NCBI GenBank assembly: GCA_949361645.1
Contig: OX442422.1
Location: forward strand, 9,002,426-9,066,425
DNA from: Spongilla lacustris
Taxonomy: Eukaryota; Porifera; Demospongiae; Spongillida; Spongillidae
Direction of reading: 5' to 3'
DNA length: 64,000 nt
In this document: piece after piece, positions 12,401 to 27,400 of the stretch
How the letters are laid out: every line of letters starts with the position of its first letter
Numbering within the stretch: position 1 is the first letter of the stretch
Notes under the pieces: generated by a model
Database searches by the model: none
Seen by the model: only the letters and a program-made list of their open reading frames with translations
What the model was told of the DNA's origin: nothing
Made by a program: the position numbers and the translations under genes

Positions 12401-15400
12401 AACACCGACTGTATCTTGCAGTGAGACCACACTATTAAAGACCTCTACTGCTTCAGACAGATGGTGAGATGAATGCACACCAAAGCCAGATGAGCACCAG
12501 GAGGAGATGAAAGCTGCCCATGAGAGGTGGGACAATGACTGAACCCTACTTAGGCTAAGCATTATTATTATCATTATCATTAAAGATCCCACCTCTTCTA
12601 CGTTGTACATGCACACCAGCTGACATCTTACTTCCCAACTGGTCCTTGGGCAGTACTGCAGCATTAGATGTGTCCATCACCTCACCGCTAAACCCTGTCA
12701 CTTTGTTGGAAGTTGGAGTGTTGGCCACAGCTGCTGCCCAGGCCACTGAGTCTAGGAAGCACCAAGCCAATGACCCAAAAAGCTGAGCTATGATGGGTGT
12801 GTGTCCCCATGGTTGTTGAAACCTATGGGGCTTGGGGAAAAGAAGCCACAGCCATCATCTCCTCAGTAGCCTCCAGATTGCCACCTCCATGTGCTGGCCA
12901 AAGTCCATGGTACTCGATGAAATCTATGGTTGGTTGAACTCTCAACCTTTTCTGTGCTAATACTCTCTAGGAATGATGTTATAAAAATGCCTTACACCTG
13001 AATTGCAATAACTTCCAATTTTCTTTTAGCTACTAGTGTCCTATTTTCAACACTTCATACTATACACCATTTTTGTATGGTAAAATGCATTTTGGGGTTT
13101 TGCACCAGCTATTGCAATGTCCGATACCCCACTGGGTTCAAACCTGCCTTAACTTTTGGCAGGAGAAATTAAATTGCTTCAAATTCATTTTGTACGTAGA
13201 GAGGTCCTTTACATATAAAATTGTTCTGTTCGATAATGGTCGGGACAACACCTGTCCATCTACCTTTTCGATAGACCAAAAGTGGGCCTTTGCACTGGTT
13301 GAGTCGGCTGAACGTGGAGACCCCCCTCACTGGTTGAATCGGCTAGCCGAATGTGGACAGCACCCCTCCTCCCAGTTTTTGCATTTGGGTCTCTCACTGA
13401 CACATATATGACCCCGCTCCTTTGAAAATCTGGCTACGGCCCTGCATACATTGAGCGAGACGCGATTTGCCTATATCATTGGCGCGTATCAAGCAGGAAA
13501 AGGTGCACATAGTTTGTTCAACTGTATCTCTGTAACTGATGGCATAATAATTAACGAACAGAACAAATTGATAGGTATAGGACCTCCCTACCTGCAGTCC
13601 GAATTTGAAGCAATTTAACTACTCTTACTGAAGCTGTGCTAGGTTTGAACCTGGTGGGGTATCGAACGTTACAATGCTGAGACGGAGCAAGTGCAAGTCA
13701 CCAAAATGTATTTTACCATAGAGCAATGGTGTAGATGAAGTCATGAAAATAGGAAGTCGATAGCCCATACCGTTCGGACGATATAGCGATTCAAACGTTA
13801 CATAACACGGTTATTTTATAATGTTATAAAACATAGGAAGTTTTCGCAGAAACTGTCCCATATAATAAAAATAAAACAATAATGCATCATTATACTGAAC
13901 GTTCCAAACATACTCACCATCTGTTTGGTATTTTGTCAACATAATTATGATAAAAAGGTTTTATTATCTGCATGGGAGTTATAATGGGACTGGATACACA
14001 ACCAGCAGGGTGATATTATAACTTCACAAACGATTTGCATGAGGCATGTAGCTAGTGTACACAAAGAATATTTGCATGGAGAAGAATAGAATGTTTTGAA
14101 CAAGTTGCCCCACAACAAAATGGTACTAAGTTCATATGTCTTGATACTTCATATGTGAGATTAAGTGTGATGTTTTGTTGTACATATGTATATGGTTTGT
14201 TTACTGTAGGAAGGTGAGGAGGAACTTAGAGATGCTGCACTGAGAGGTGATGTTGGTGTAGTGGCAAAACTGATTGAAAGTGGAGTATCTGTTAATTCAA
14301 CTGACAAGGTGAGATGTAATAATTATACATGTACATGATAATTTCAGGTTCCTTACCCTTCGGATCTTCTAATAACTAACCTGAGCTACATGTACATGCC
14401 TGGAATGAAGCAGTGAATAAAATGTAGTCCCACAGGTTGATAATCTTGAAGTATTACACTAGTCACCACCATGATAGGTTTTAAGTCTTAGGGTTAGGGG
14501 TATAATAACTAAACAGTGTAGTTAGGCGTAAAGGTTGAAAGATAACAGTTATAATTCTTTAGAAGCTTATGTATGTGTGAAGTCACGTAGATGCAAAGTG
14601 AACTGTGGCATATGGAAAGATATGAAGCATCAGTGGAAATGGAATTTAAAAAAAAAATGTTTTTTTTTTGGGGGGGGGGGGGGCGATTTTAGAAGCCTCA
14701 TGCAAACTAAGTGGCATACATTCATAATAAAGCATCAGTATTTTTATGTATGGCCTCATGTACTACATGTACATGGTACATGTGTACATTGTAACCCACC
14801 ATGTTGACTGAACTATTGTACCCACTCCAGTTGCGTCATACTCCATTACACCTTGCTGCAAAGGGAGGTCATACTACTTGTGTGGAACATCTCCTTTCCA
14901 CTCCTGGTATTGATGTGAACATTAAAGCTAGAGTGAGTTGCTGCACTTTATGATAATACTCGTTAACGAAAACAAAATCATTACATGTAGTTATGAATCA
15001 GTCACTTCAACCTGAAACTAAAATCTAACATCTCACTAAATGATTTTAGCATGTGCTCCACTCTTGGGGCACTCTATGGACAACATACAGCCTAAGCATT
15101 ACAGTTGTTCGTTAGGTAAATACTAGTAATACTATAACCTTCAGTTATTATACGTCGTCATTAACTTCAGGGTTGGATCCAGAATTTCGGAAGGGGGTCT
15201 AATAACTATATTCACTTTCAGGGGAGGTATGGGAGGGTGTGTGCTCCTCCTGTGACAGTAAGGGGGTCTGGTGGAGTGCTGATAGGTGCCCCAGTGACCT
15301 GCTTTTGTATTTATTTAGCATAAAAATGAACATACTTTTGACAGTGATATCACTCCTAAACAACTTAACATTGATAACTACATACCAATGACATCACCAT

Positions 15401-18400
15401 AATCTGTGTGGATAGCAATGGTTCATACTGCTCAGCAATTCAATTGGTGACATGAAGCCATTGTGAAGCATGGCCAAGCTGCATGCTGGTCTAAACCACA
15501 CATGTGTAGTATTATACATTTACATGTTTCCTAAGGAAAAGAATATCTATCCTATTCATGTCTTTTGATTGCTTACTTTCTGCTCACACCATTCAATTGA
15601 ATTTTCGTTAGTTGGAGGGTCTTGGCTTTGAACCTTAAAGAGCCTCCCCCACACCCCTGAATACTCTCATTGAACACTTCATTTTTAATCCTTGTGTAAA
15701 CTTTGCAAAGATATACTGTACATGAATATGTCAAAAAACTACATACATCCTCCATCAAATGTTGCTTGAAATGATTGGACTGTTGAATCATACATGTCAT
15801 TGCCTACCTTGCAAACAAGGGCAGTTTTGCTGAACACTATCCAGTATACAGATGGTGATGTGACCATATGCCTACACACAAAACAACCAGTGTCCCTTGA
15901 AAACATACACTGTATATCTCCCCCCCTCCAATCACATCAGCATTCATACAGCATACATCATGTAGTTACATGTGTTGATGACCATGTACTACATGTACAT
16001 GTGTACATTGTACCCACCATGTTGACTGAACTATTGTACCCACTCCAGGATGGTGATACTCCATTACACCGTGCTGCAATGAGAGGTCATACTACTTGTG
16101 TGGAACATCTACTTTCCACTCCTGGTATTGATGTGAACATTAAGGAATGGGTGAGTTGGTCTGGCATGGGCTGTGGTATCCCTCCCACCCTGGCTAGGGG
16201 GAGGGGCTGTGGTATCCCTCCCACCCTGGCTAGGGGGAGGGGCTGTGGTATCCCTCCCACCCTGGCTAGGGGGAGGGGCTGTGGTATCCCTCCCACCCTG
16301 GCTAGGGGGAGGGGCTTTGGTATCCCTCCCACCCTGGCTAGGGGGAGGGGCTGTGGTATCCCTCCCACCCTGGCTAGGGGGAGGGGCTGTGGTATCCCTC
16401 CCACCCTGGCTAGGGGGAGGGGCTGTGGTATCCCTCCCACCCTGGCTAGGGGGAGGGGCTGTGGTATCCCTCCCACCCTGGCTAGGGGGAGGGGCTGTGG
16501 TATCCCTCCCACCCTGGCTAGGGGGAGGGGCTGTGGTATCCCTCCCACCCTGGCTAGGGGGAGGGGCTGTGGTATCCCTCCCACCCTGGCTAGGGGGAGG
16601 GCTGTGGTATCCCCCCACCCTGGCTAGGAGGAGGGGCTGTAGTATCCCTCCCACCCTGGCTAGGGGTAGGGGCTGTGGTATCCCTCCCACCCTGGCTAGG
16701 GGTAGGGGCTGTGGTATCCCTCCCACCCTGGTTAGGGGTAGGGGCTCTGGTATCCCTCCCACCCTGGCTAGGGGTAGGGGCTCTGGTATCCCTCCCACCC
16801 TGGCTAGGGGTAGGGGCTGTGGTATCCCTCCCACCCTGGCTAGGGGTAGGGGCTGTGGTATCCCTCCCACCCTGGCTAGGGGGAGGGGCTGTGGTATCCC
16901 TCCCACCCTGGCTAGGGGGAGGGGCTGTGGTATCCCTCCCACCCTGGCTAGGGGGAGGGGCTGTGGTATCCCTCCCACCCTGGCTAGGAGGAGGGGCTGT
17001 GGTATCTCTCCCACCCTGCTAGGGGCTGTGGTATCCCTCCCACCCTGGCTAGGGGTAGGGGCTGTGGTATCCCTCCCACCCTGGGGGAGGGGCTGTGGTA
17101 TCCCTCCCACCCTGGCTAGGGGTAGGGGCTGGGGTATCCCTCCCACCCTGGCTAGGGGGAGGGGCTGTGGTATCCCTCCCACCCTGGCTATGCTCATAAC
17201 TATCAGATTGTGTACATTGTACCCACCATGTTGACTGAACTATTGTACCCACTCCAGGATAGTGATACTCCATTACACCTTGCTGCAAAGGGAGGTCATA
17301 CTACTTTTGTGGAACATCTCCTTTCCACTCCTGGTATTGATGTGAACATTAAGGATGAGGTGAGTTGGTCTGGCAGGGGCTGTGGTATCCCTCCCACCCT
17401 GGCTAGGGGGAGGGGCTGTAGTATTCCTCACACCCTGGCTAGGGGGAGGGGCTGTGGTATCCCTCCCAGCCTGGATAGGGGGAGGGGCTGTGGTATCCCT
17501 CCCACCCTGGCTAGGGGGAGGGGCTGTGGTATCCCTCCCACCTGACTAGGCTCATACATGTAACTATCAGATTGTGTACATTGTACCCACCATGTTGACT
17601 GAACTATTGTACCCACTCCAGGATAGTGATACTCCATTACACCTTGCTGCAAAGGGAGGTCATACTGCTTGTGTGGAACGTCTCCTTTCCACTCCTGGTA
17701 TTGATGTGAACATTAAAAATGGGGTGAGTTGCTCCACTACATTGTATATGATAAGTCAGTGTACTCGTGAACAAAAAAAATGAAATGTGAATTATGTATC
17801 AGTCACTTAAAACTGAAACTAAAAATGAACATATATGATTTTAGCATGTGCTCCACTCTTGGGGCACTCTATGGACAACATACAGCCTAAGCATTACAGT
17901 TGTTTGGTAGGTAAATACTAGTAATACTATAACCTTCAGTTATTATACGTCGTCATTAACTTCAGGGTTGGATCCAGAATTTCGGAAGGGGGTCTAATAA
18001 CTATGTTCACTAGTAGGGGAGGTATGGGAGGGTGTGTGCTCCTCCTGTGACAGTAAGGGGGTCTGGGGGAGTGCTGATAGGTGCCCCAGTGAGCTGCTTT
18101 TGTATTTATTTAGCATAAAAATGAACATACTTTTGACAGTGATATTGCCCCTAAAGTACTTAATATTGATAACTACATACCAATGACATCACCATAGTCT
18201 GCATGGATAGCAATGGTTCATACTGCTCAGCAATTCAATTGGTGACATGAAGCCATTGTGAAGCATGGCCAAGCTGCATGCTGGTCTAAACCACACACAT
18301 GTTTAGTATTGTACTTGTAGCTGTAGATCTGCCTATTTCCAGAGGAGAGATCCATCCCATTAACGTCTTTTGATAGCTTACTTCCTGCTCACATCATTTT

Positions 18401-21400
18401 ATTTCATCATGTAGGTGTATGTAATGGGTGTGTGGTGTTCACTTTACGTTTATTAAAGTTAATGGGGGGAACTAGGACCTGGTATCGATAGATAAGGTCC
18501 TTGTGCGCATGCGCTAGCCATTACCCAGAAGCTAGGCATTTGCATGGTGTTGTAATTTATGTTTGTAAACCTTTCCGTACACCATCTCGTTCTTAGTGTA
18601 AACTCTTCCTCGTCCCAGGCTGTCGTATATGTACATGTACAGTTTTGTGCTTCGAGTCTAACCTCGCTCTTTGGACCAAATTCTTACTTCTACGATTGGA
18701 ACATGTAGGCTGGACACCTCAGGCTACTTGTACTCTCATGGTGCGCACTCATTGGAACTACCCTATATTTGTGGTGACGAGAAGACCAAATGTTAAGTGT
18801 AGGGTAGTTCCAATGAGTGCACACCATGAGAGTACAAGTAGGTTTTCTGCATTGTGACTTCGGCTAAAGATGGCAAGTAGCCTGAGTGGCCAGCCTACGC
18901 ATACCAATCGTAGAGGTAAGAACTTGGTCCAAGGAGCAAGGGTAGTCTCAGAGTACAAAACTCTACATATACAACAGTCTGGGACAAGGAAGAGTTTACG
19001 CTGAGAACGAGATGGTGTACGGAAAGGTGTACAAACATAAATGACAATAGTATGACGAGGCTATTTGCTGTATACAGATGGTGATGTGACCATATGCCTA
19101 CACACAAAACGACCAGTGTCCCTTGAAAACATATATCTCCTCCCCTCCAATCACATCAGCATTCATACAGCATTCATGTAGTTACATGTGTTGATGACCA
19201 TGTACTACATGTACATGTGTACATTGTACCCACCATGTTGGCCGAACTATTGTACCCACTCCAGCGTGGTCATACTCCATTACACCTTGCTGCAAGGGAA
19301 GGTCATATTACTTGTGTGGAACATCCTTCCATTCCTGATATTGATGCCATGAGTGATGTTTTTATAAGCATACATAGTTCATGGAGTTATATGACCACTG
19401 TGTGGTGTACATGGAGGTGTATGTTGTAGGTGTGTGGTGTACATGGAGGTGTATGTTATAGGTGTGTGGTGTACATGGAGGTGTACATGTATGTTTTAGG
19501 TGTGTGGTGTACATGGAGGTGTATGTTATAGGTGTGTGGTGTACATGGAGGTGTATGTTTTGGGGGTGTGGTGTACATGGAGGTGTATGTAGTGGGTGTG
19601 TGGTGTACATGGAGGTGTATGTTGTGGGTGTGTGGAGGTGTATGTTGTGGATGTGTGGTGTATATGGAAGTGTATGTTGTGGGTGTGTGGTGTACATGGA
19701 GGTGTATGTTGTGGGGGTGTGGTGTACATGGAGGTGTATGTTGTGGGTGTGTGGTGTACATGGAGGTGTATGTTGTGGGTGTGTGGTGTACATGGAGTTG
19801 TATGTTGTGGGTGTGTGATGTACATTGGTACTTTATGTAAACTTTTCAAACACATGTACATGTAGTTAATATGTCAAAAAGCTACGTACATCCTCCACCA
19901 TTGTCACTTGAAATGATTGGACTATTGTGTCAACCATATTCAGCTTGCATGCTACCAACATGTACATGTACCTGTTAGCTTACCTTGCACACAAGGGCAG
20001 TTTTGCTGGTAGCCTCGTACCCAGGCCATATTTTTATTAAAGTTAACAGGGGGGGTGGGGGGAACTAGGACCTGGTATCGATAGATAAGGTCCTTGTGCG
20101 CATGCACTAGCCATTACCCAAAAGCTAGGTAATCGCATACTGTTGTAATTTATGTTTGTAAACCTTTTCATATACCATCTCCTTCTTAGTACCTCATCCC
20201 AGATCGTCATATGTGTACAGTTTCATACTTTGAGACACCATTGCTCCTTAGACCAAGTTTTTACCTCTACCATTGGTACATGTATGTGTAGGCTGGCCAC
20301 CTCACGCTACTTGCCATCTTCACCCGAAGCCACAATCCTGAAAACCTACTTGTACTCTTGTGGTGTGCACTCATTGGAACTACCCTACATTTGGAAAACA
20401 TTTGGTGACGAGGAGACCGCCTCCTTCTCGTCACCAAATGCTTATCCATCGATACCAGGCCCTATTCCCTCCCCCCCCCCCCCCCCCAAGTTTTATTAGA
20501 GCCTGGGGGTGAGTATATTTTGCTGGACACTATCCTGTATATAGATGGTGATGTGACCATAGAGCAGAAAGTTGTAAGCACACACACAAAGACCAGTGTC
20601 CTTTGAAATCATATACATATATCTCCTCCCCTCCAATCACATCAGCATTCATACAGCATACATCACATGTGTTGATGACCATGTACTACATGTACATGTG
20701 TACATTGTACCCACCATGTTGACTGAACTATTGTACCCACTCCAGCATGGTCATACTCCATTACACCTTGCTGCAGTGGAAGGTCATACTACTTCTGTGG
20801 AACGTCTCCTTTCCACTCCTGGTATTGATGTGAACATTAAGGATTGGGTGAGTTGGTCCATGAGTGATGTTTTTTAAGCATACACCTCCATCAATGATCA
20901 TGGAGTTATATGAGCACTGTGTGTGTGGTGTACATGAAGGTGTATGTTGTGGGTGTGTGGGGGTGTATGTTGTGGGTGTGTGGTGTACATGGAGGTGTAT
21001 GTTGTGGGTGTGTGGTGTACATGGAGGTGTATGTTGTGGGTGTGTGGTGTACATGGAGGTGTATGTTGTGGGTGTGTGGTGTACATGGAGGTGTATGTTG
21101 TGGGTGTGTGGTGTACATGGAGGTGTATGTTGTGGGTGTGTGGTGTACATGGAGGTGTATGTAGTGGGTGTGTGGTGTACATGGAGGTGTATGTTGTGGG
21201 TGTGTGATGTACATTCGTACTTTATGTAAACTTTTCAAACACATGTACATGTAGTTAATATGTCAAAAAGCTACATACATCCTCCACCATTGTCACTTGA
21301 AATGATTGGACTATTGTGTCAACCATATTCAGCTTGCATGCTACCAACATGTACATGTACCTGTTAGCTTACCTTGCACACAAGGGCAGTTTTGCTGGTA

Positions 21401-24400
21401 GCCTCGTACCCAGGCCATATTTTTATTAAAGTTAACAGGGGGGTGGGGGGAACTAGGACCTGGTATCGATAGATAAGGTCCTTGTGCGCATGCACTAGCC
21501 ATTACCCAGAAGCTAGGTAATCGCATACTGTTGTAATTTATGTTTGTAAACCTTTTCATATACCATCTCATTCTTAGTACCTCATCCCAGATCGTCATAT
21601 GTGTACAGTTTTGTACTTTGAGACACCCTTGCTCCTTAGACCAAGTTTTTACCTCTACCATTGGTATGTGTAGGCCGGCCACCTCACGCTACTTGCCATC
21701 TTCACCCGAAGCCACAATCCTGAAAACCTACTTGTACTCTTGTGGTGTGCACTCATTGGAACTACCCTACATTTGGAAAACATTTGGTGACGAGGAGACC
21801 GCCTCCTTCTCGTCACCAAATGCTTATCCATCGATACCAGGCCCTATTCCCTCCCCCCCCCCCCCAAGTTTTATTAGAGCCTGGGGGTGAGTATATTTTG
21901 CTGGACACTATCCTGTATATAGATGGTGATGTGACCATAGAGCAGAAAGTTGTAAGCACACACACAAAGACCAGTGTCCTTTGAAAACATATACATATAT
22001 CTCCTCCCCTCCAATCACATCAGCATTCATACAGCATACATCACATGTGTTGATGACCATGTACTACATGTACATGTGTACATTGTACCCACCATGTTGA
22101 CTGAACTATTGTACCCACTCCAGCGTGGTCATACTCCATTACACCTTGCTGCAGTGGAAGGTCATACTACTTCTGTGGAACGTCTCCTTTCCACTCCTGG
22201 TATTGATGTGAACATTAAGGATTGGGTGAGTTGGTCCATGAGTGATGTTTTTTAAGCATACACCTCCATCAATGATCATGGAGTTATATGAGCACTGTGT
22301 GTGTGGTGTACATGAAGGTGTATGTTGTGGGTGTGTGGGGGTGTATGTTGTGGGTGTGTGGTGTACATGGAGGTGTATGTTGTGGATGTGTAGTGTACAT
22401 GGAGGTGTATGTTGTGGGTGTGTGGTGTACATGGAGGTGTATGTTGTGGGTGTGTGGTGTACATGGAGGTGTATGTTGTGGGTGTGTGGTGTACATGGAG
22501 GTGTATGTAGTGGGTGTGTGGTGTACATGGAGGTGTATGTTGTGGGTGTGTGATGTACATTCGTACTTTATGTAAACTTTTCAAACACATGTACATGTAG
22601 TTAATATGTCAAAAAGCTGCATACATCCTCCACCATTGTCACTTGAAATGATTGGACTATTGTGTCAACCATATTCAGCTTGCATGCTACCAACATGTAC
22701 ATGTACCTGTTAGCTTACCTTGCACACAAGGGCAGTTTTGCTGGTAGCCTCGTACCCAGGCCATATTTTTATTAAAGTTAACAGGGGGGTGGGGGGAACT
22801 AGGACCTGGTATCGATAGATAAGGTCCTTGTGCGCATGCACTAGCCATTACCCAAAAGCTAGGTTATCGCATACTGTTGTAATTTATGTTTGTAAACCTT
22901 TTCATATACCATCTCCTTCTTAGTACCTCATCCCAGATCGTCATATGTGTACAGTTTCATACTTTGAGACACCATTGCTCCTTAGACCAAGTTTTTACCT
23001 CTACGATTGGTATGTGTAGGCTGGCCACCTCATGCTACTTGCCATCTTCACCCGAAGCCACAATGCTGAAAACCTACTTGTACTCTTGTGGTGTGCACTC
23101 ATTGGAATTACCCTACTTTAGGAAAACATTTGGTGACGAGGAGACCGCCTCCTTCTCGTCACCAAACGTTTTCCATGCAAGTGTAGGGTAGTTCCAATGT
23201 CTCGAAGTACTAAACTCTGGGTAATGGCTAGCACATGCTTATCCATCGATACCAGGCCCTATTTCCCCCCCCCCCCCCCCCCCCCCCACAAGTTTTATTA
23301 GGGCCTGGGGGCGAGTATATTTTGCTGGACACTATCCTGTATATAGATGGTGATGTGACCATAGAGCAGAAACTTCTAAGCACACACACAAAGACCAGTG
23401 TCCTTTGAAAACATATATCTCCTCCCCTCCAATCACATCAGCATTCATACAGCATACATCATGTAGTTACATGTGTTGATGACCATGTACTACATGTACA
23501 TGTGTACATTGTACCCACCATGTTGACTGAACTATTGTACCCACTCCAGTATGGTTATACTCCATTACACCTTGCTGCAATGGGAGATCATACTACTTGT
23601 GTGAAACGTCTCCTTTCCACTCCTGGTATTGATGTGAACATTAAGGATGAGGTGAGTTGGTCCATGAGTGATGTTTCTTTAAGCATACACCTCCATGTTC
23701 ATGGAGTTATATGAGCACTATGTGTGTGTGTGGTGTAGGTGTGTGGTGTACATGGAGGTGTATGTTGTGGGTGTGTGGTGCACATGGAGGTGTATCTTGT
23801 GGGTGTGTGGTGTACATGGAGATGTATGTTGTGGGTGTGAGGTGTACATGGAGGTGTATGTTGTGGGTGTGAGGTATACATGGAGGTGTATGTTGTGGGT
23901 GTGTGGTGTTCATGGAGGTGTATGTTGTGGGTGTGTGGTGTACATGGAGGTGTATGTTGTCTGTGTGTGGTGTACATGGAGGTGTATGTTGTGGGTGTGT
24001 GGTGTACATGGAGGTGTATGTTGTGGGTGTGTGGTGTACATGGAGGTGTATGTTGTGGGTGTGTGATGTACATGGATGTGTATGTTGTGGGTGTGTGGTG
24101 TTCATGGAGGTGTATGTTGTGGGTGTGTGGTGTACATGGAGGTGTATGTTGTGGGGGTGTGGTGTACATGGAGGTGTATGTTGTGGGTGTGTGGTGTACA
24201 TGGAGGTGTATATTGTGGGTGTGTGGTGTACATGGAGGTGTATGTTGTGGGTGTGTGGTGTACATGGAGGTGTATGTTGTGGGTGTGTGGTGTACATGGA
24301 GGTGTATGTTGTGGGTGTGTGATGTACATGGATGTGTATGTTGTGGGTGTGTGGTGTTCATGGAGGTGTATGTTGTGGGTGTGTGGTGTACATAGAGGTG

Positions 24401-27400
24401 TATGTTGTGGGTGTGTGGTGTACATGTGTATGTTGTGGGTGTGTGGTGTACATGGAGGTGTATGTTGTGGGTGTGTGGTGTACATGGAGGTGTATATTGT
24501 GGGTGTATGGTGTACATGGAGGTGTATGTTGTGGGTGTATGGTGTACATGGAGGTGTATGTTGTGGGTGTGTGGTGTACATGGAGGTGTATGTTGTGGGT
24601 GTGTGGTGTACATGGAGGTGTATGTTGTGGGTGTGTGGTGTACATGGAGGTGTATGTTGTGGGTGTGTGGTGTACATGGAGGTGTATGTAGTGGGTGTGT
24701 GGTGTACATGGAGGTGTATGTTGTGGGTGTGTGGTGTACATGGAGGTGTATGTTGTGGGTGTGTGGTGTACATGGAAGTGTATGTTGTGGGTGTGTGGTG
24801 TACATGGAGGTGTATGTTGTGGGTGTGTGGTGTACATGGAGGTGTATATTGTGGGTGTATGGTGTACATGGAGGTGTATGTTGTGGGTGTGTGGTGTACA
24901 TGGAGGTGTATGTAGTGGGTGTGTGGTGTACATGGAGGTGTATGTTGTGGGTGTGTGGTGTACATGGAGGTGTATGTTGTGGGTGTGTGGTGTACATGGA
25001 GGTGTATATTGTGGGTGTATGGTGTACATGGAGGTGTATGTTGTGGGTGTATGGTGTACATGGAGGTGTATGTTGTGGGTGTGTGGTGTACATGGAGGTG
25101 TATGTAGTGGGTGTGTGGTGTACATGGAGGTGTATGTTGTTGGTGTGTGATGTACATTAGTACTTTATGTAAACTTTTCAAACACATGTTCTTGTATAAA
25201 ACAGGTTAATATGTCAAAAAGCTGCATACATCCTCCACCATTGTCACTTGAAATGATTGGACTATTGTGTCAACCATATTCAGCTTGCATGCTACCAACA
25301 TGTACATGTACCTGTTAGCTTACCTTGCACACAAGGGCAGTTTTGCTGGTAGCCTCGTACCCAGGCCATATTTTTATTAAAGTTAACAGGGGGGTGGGGG
25401 GAACTAGGACCTGGTATCGATAGATATGGTCCTTGTGCGCATGCACTAGCCATTACCCAAAAGCTAGGTAATCGCATACTGTTGTAATTTATGTTTGTAA
25501 ACCTTTTCATATACCATCTCCTTCTTAGTACCTCATCCCAGATCGTCATATGTGTACAGTTTTGTACTTTGAGACACCCTTGCTCCTTAGACCAAGTTTT
25601 TACCTCTACCATTGGTATGTGTAGGCTGGCCACCTCACGCTACTTGCCATCTTCACCAGCACATGCTTATCCATCGATACCAGGCCCCAATTCTCCCCCC
25701 CCCCCCCCCCCCCCCCCCCACAAGTTTTATTAGGGCCTGGGGGCGAGTATATTTTGCTGGACACTATCCTGTATATAGATGGTGATGTGACCATAGAGCA
25801 GAAACTTCTAAGCACACACACAAAGACCAGTGTCCTTTGAAAACATATATCTCCTCCCCTCCAATCACATCAGCATTCATACAGCATACATCGTGTAGTT
25901 ACATGTGTTGATGACCATGTACTACATGTACATGTGTACATTGTACCCACCATGTTCACTGAACTATTGTACCCACTCCAGTATGGTTATACTCCATTAC
26001 ACTATGCTGCAAAGGGATGTCATACTACTTGTGTAGAACATCTCCTTTCCACTCCTGGTATTGATTTGACCATTGGGGATATGGTGAGTTGGTCCATGAG
26101 TGATGTTTCTTTAAGCATGCACCTCCATGTTCGTGGAGTTACAAGAGCACTGTGTGTGTGGTCTAGGTGTGAGGTGTACATGGAGGTGTATGTTGTGGGT
26201 GTGTGGTGTACATGGAGGTGTATGTAGTGGGTGTGTGGTGTACATGGAGGTGTATGTTGTGGGTGTGTGGAGGTGTATGTTGTAGATGTGTGGTGTATAT
26301 GGAAGTGTATGTTGTGGGTGTGTGATGTACATTGGTACTTTATGTAAACTTTTCAAACACATGTACATGTAGTTAATACACATGTATGTCAAAAAGCTAC
26401 ATACATCCTCCACCATTGTCACTTGAAATGATTGGACTATTGTGTCAACCATATTCAGCTTGCATGCTACCAACATGTACATGTACCTGTTAGCTTACCT
26501 TGCACACAAGGGCAGTTTTGCTGGTAGCCTCGTACCCAGGCCATATTTTTATTAAAGTTAACAGGGGGGGTGGGGGGAACTAGGACCTGGTATCGATAGA
26601 TAAGGTCCTTGTGCGCATGCACTAGCCATTACCCAGAAGCTAGGTAATCGCATACTGTTGTAATTTATGTTTGTAAACCTTTTCATATACCATCTCGTTC
26701 TTAGTACCTCATCCCAGATCGTCATATGTGTACAGTTTCATACTTTGAGACACCCTTGCTCCTTAGACCAAGTTTTTACCTCTACCTTTGGTATGTGTAG
26801 GCCGGCCACCTCACGCTACTTGCCATCTTCACCCGAAGCCACAATCCTGAAAACCTACTTGTACTCTTGTGGTGTGCACTCATTGGAACTACCCTACATT
26901 TGGAAAACATTTGGTGACGAGGAGACCGCCTCCTTCTCGTCACCAAATGCTTATCCATCGATACCAGGCCCTATTCCCTCCCCCCCCCCCCCCCCCAAGT
27001 TTTATTAGAGCCTGGGGGTGAGTATATTTTGCTGGACACTATCCTGTATATAGATGGTGATGTGACCATAGAGCAGAAAGTTGTAAGCACACACACAAAG
27101 ACCAGTGTCCTTTGAAAACATATACATATATCTCCTCCCCTCCAATCACATCAGCATTCATACAGCATACATCACATGTGTTGATGACCATGTACTACAT
27201 GTACATGTGTACATTGTACCCACCATGTTGACTGAACTATTGTACCCACTCCAGCGTGGTCATACTCCATTACACCTTGCTGCAGTGGAAGGTCATACTA
27301 CTTCTGTGGAACGTCTCCTTTCCACTCCTGGTATTGATGTGAACATTAAGGATTGGGTGAGTTGGTCCATGAGTGATGTTTTTTAAGCATACACCTCCAT

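Larger units (their letters stand above)
10787..14209 (+). other. Intron 6 of gene A
   Basis: No exon seen. 10860-11470 matches the DNA after the module exon in gene C (59760-60970 and 61731-61760). The rest holds a short terminal-repeat element (11725-11817), a hairpin element (11837-12034), retroelement fragments (12376-12960) and a foldback element (12965-13800). Confidence 0.55.

Noticed and set aside
13130..13145. tRNA B-box-like GGTTCAAACC, possible SINE or tRNA
   Set aside because: No A box or cloverleaf around it; it is part of the inverted arms of foldback family 2 (also at 13640 and 44690).
16109..17234. Frames of 350-360 codons in the 36-bp repeat, including read-through from ANK exon 3
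   Set aside because: The unit is a multiple of three and free of stops. The ANK exon has a GTGAGT donor conserved with its paralogs, which do not carry this repeat.
23699..25093. Open frames of up to 464 codons on both strands in the 32-bp repeat (His/Thr/Pro-rich or Cys/Val/Trp-rich)
   Set aside because: All frames on both strands are open because the repeat unit lacks stop codons; the array lies in an intron behind a clear splice donor and has no independent start context.
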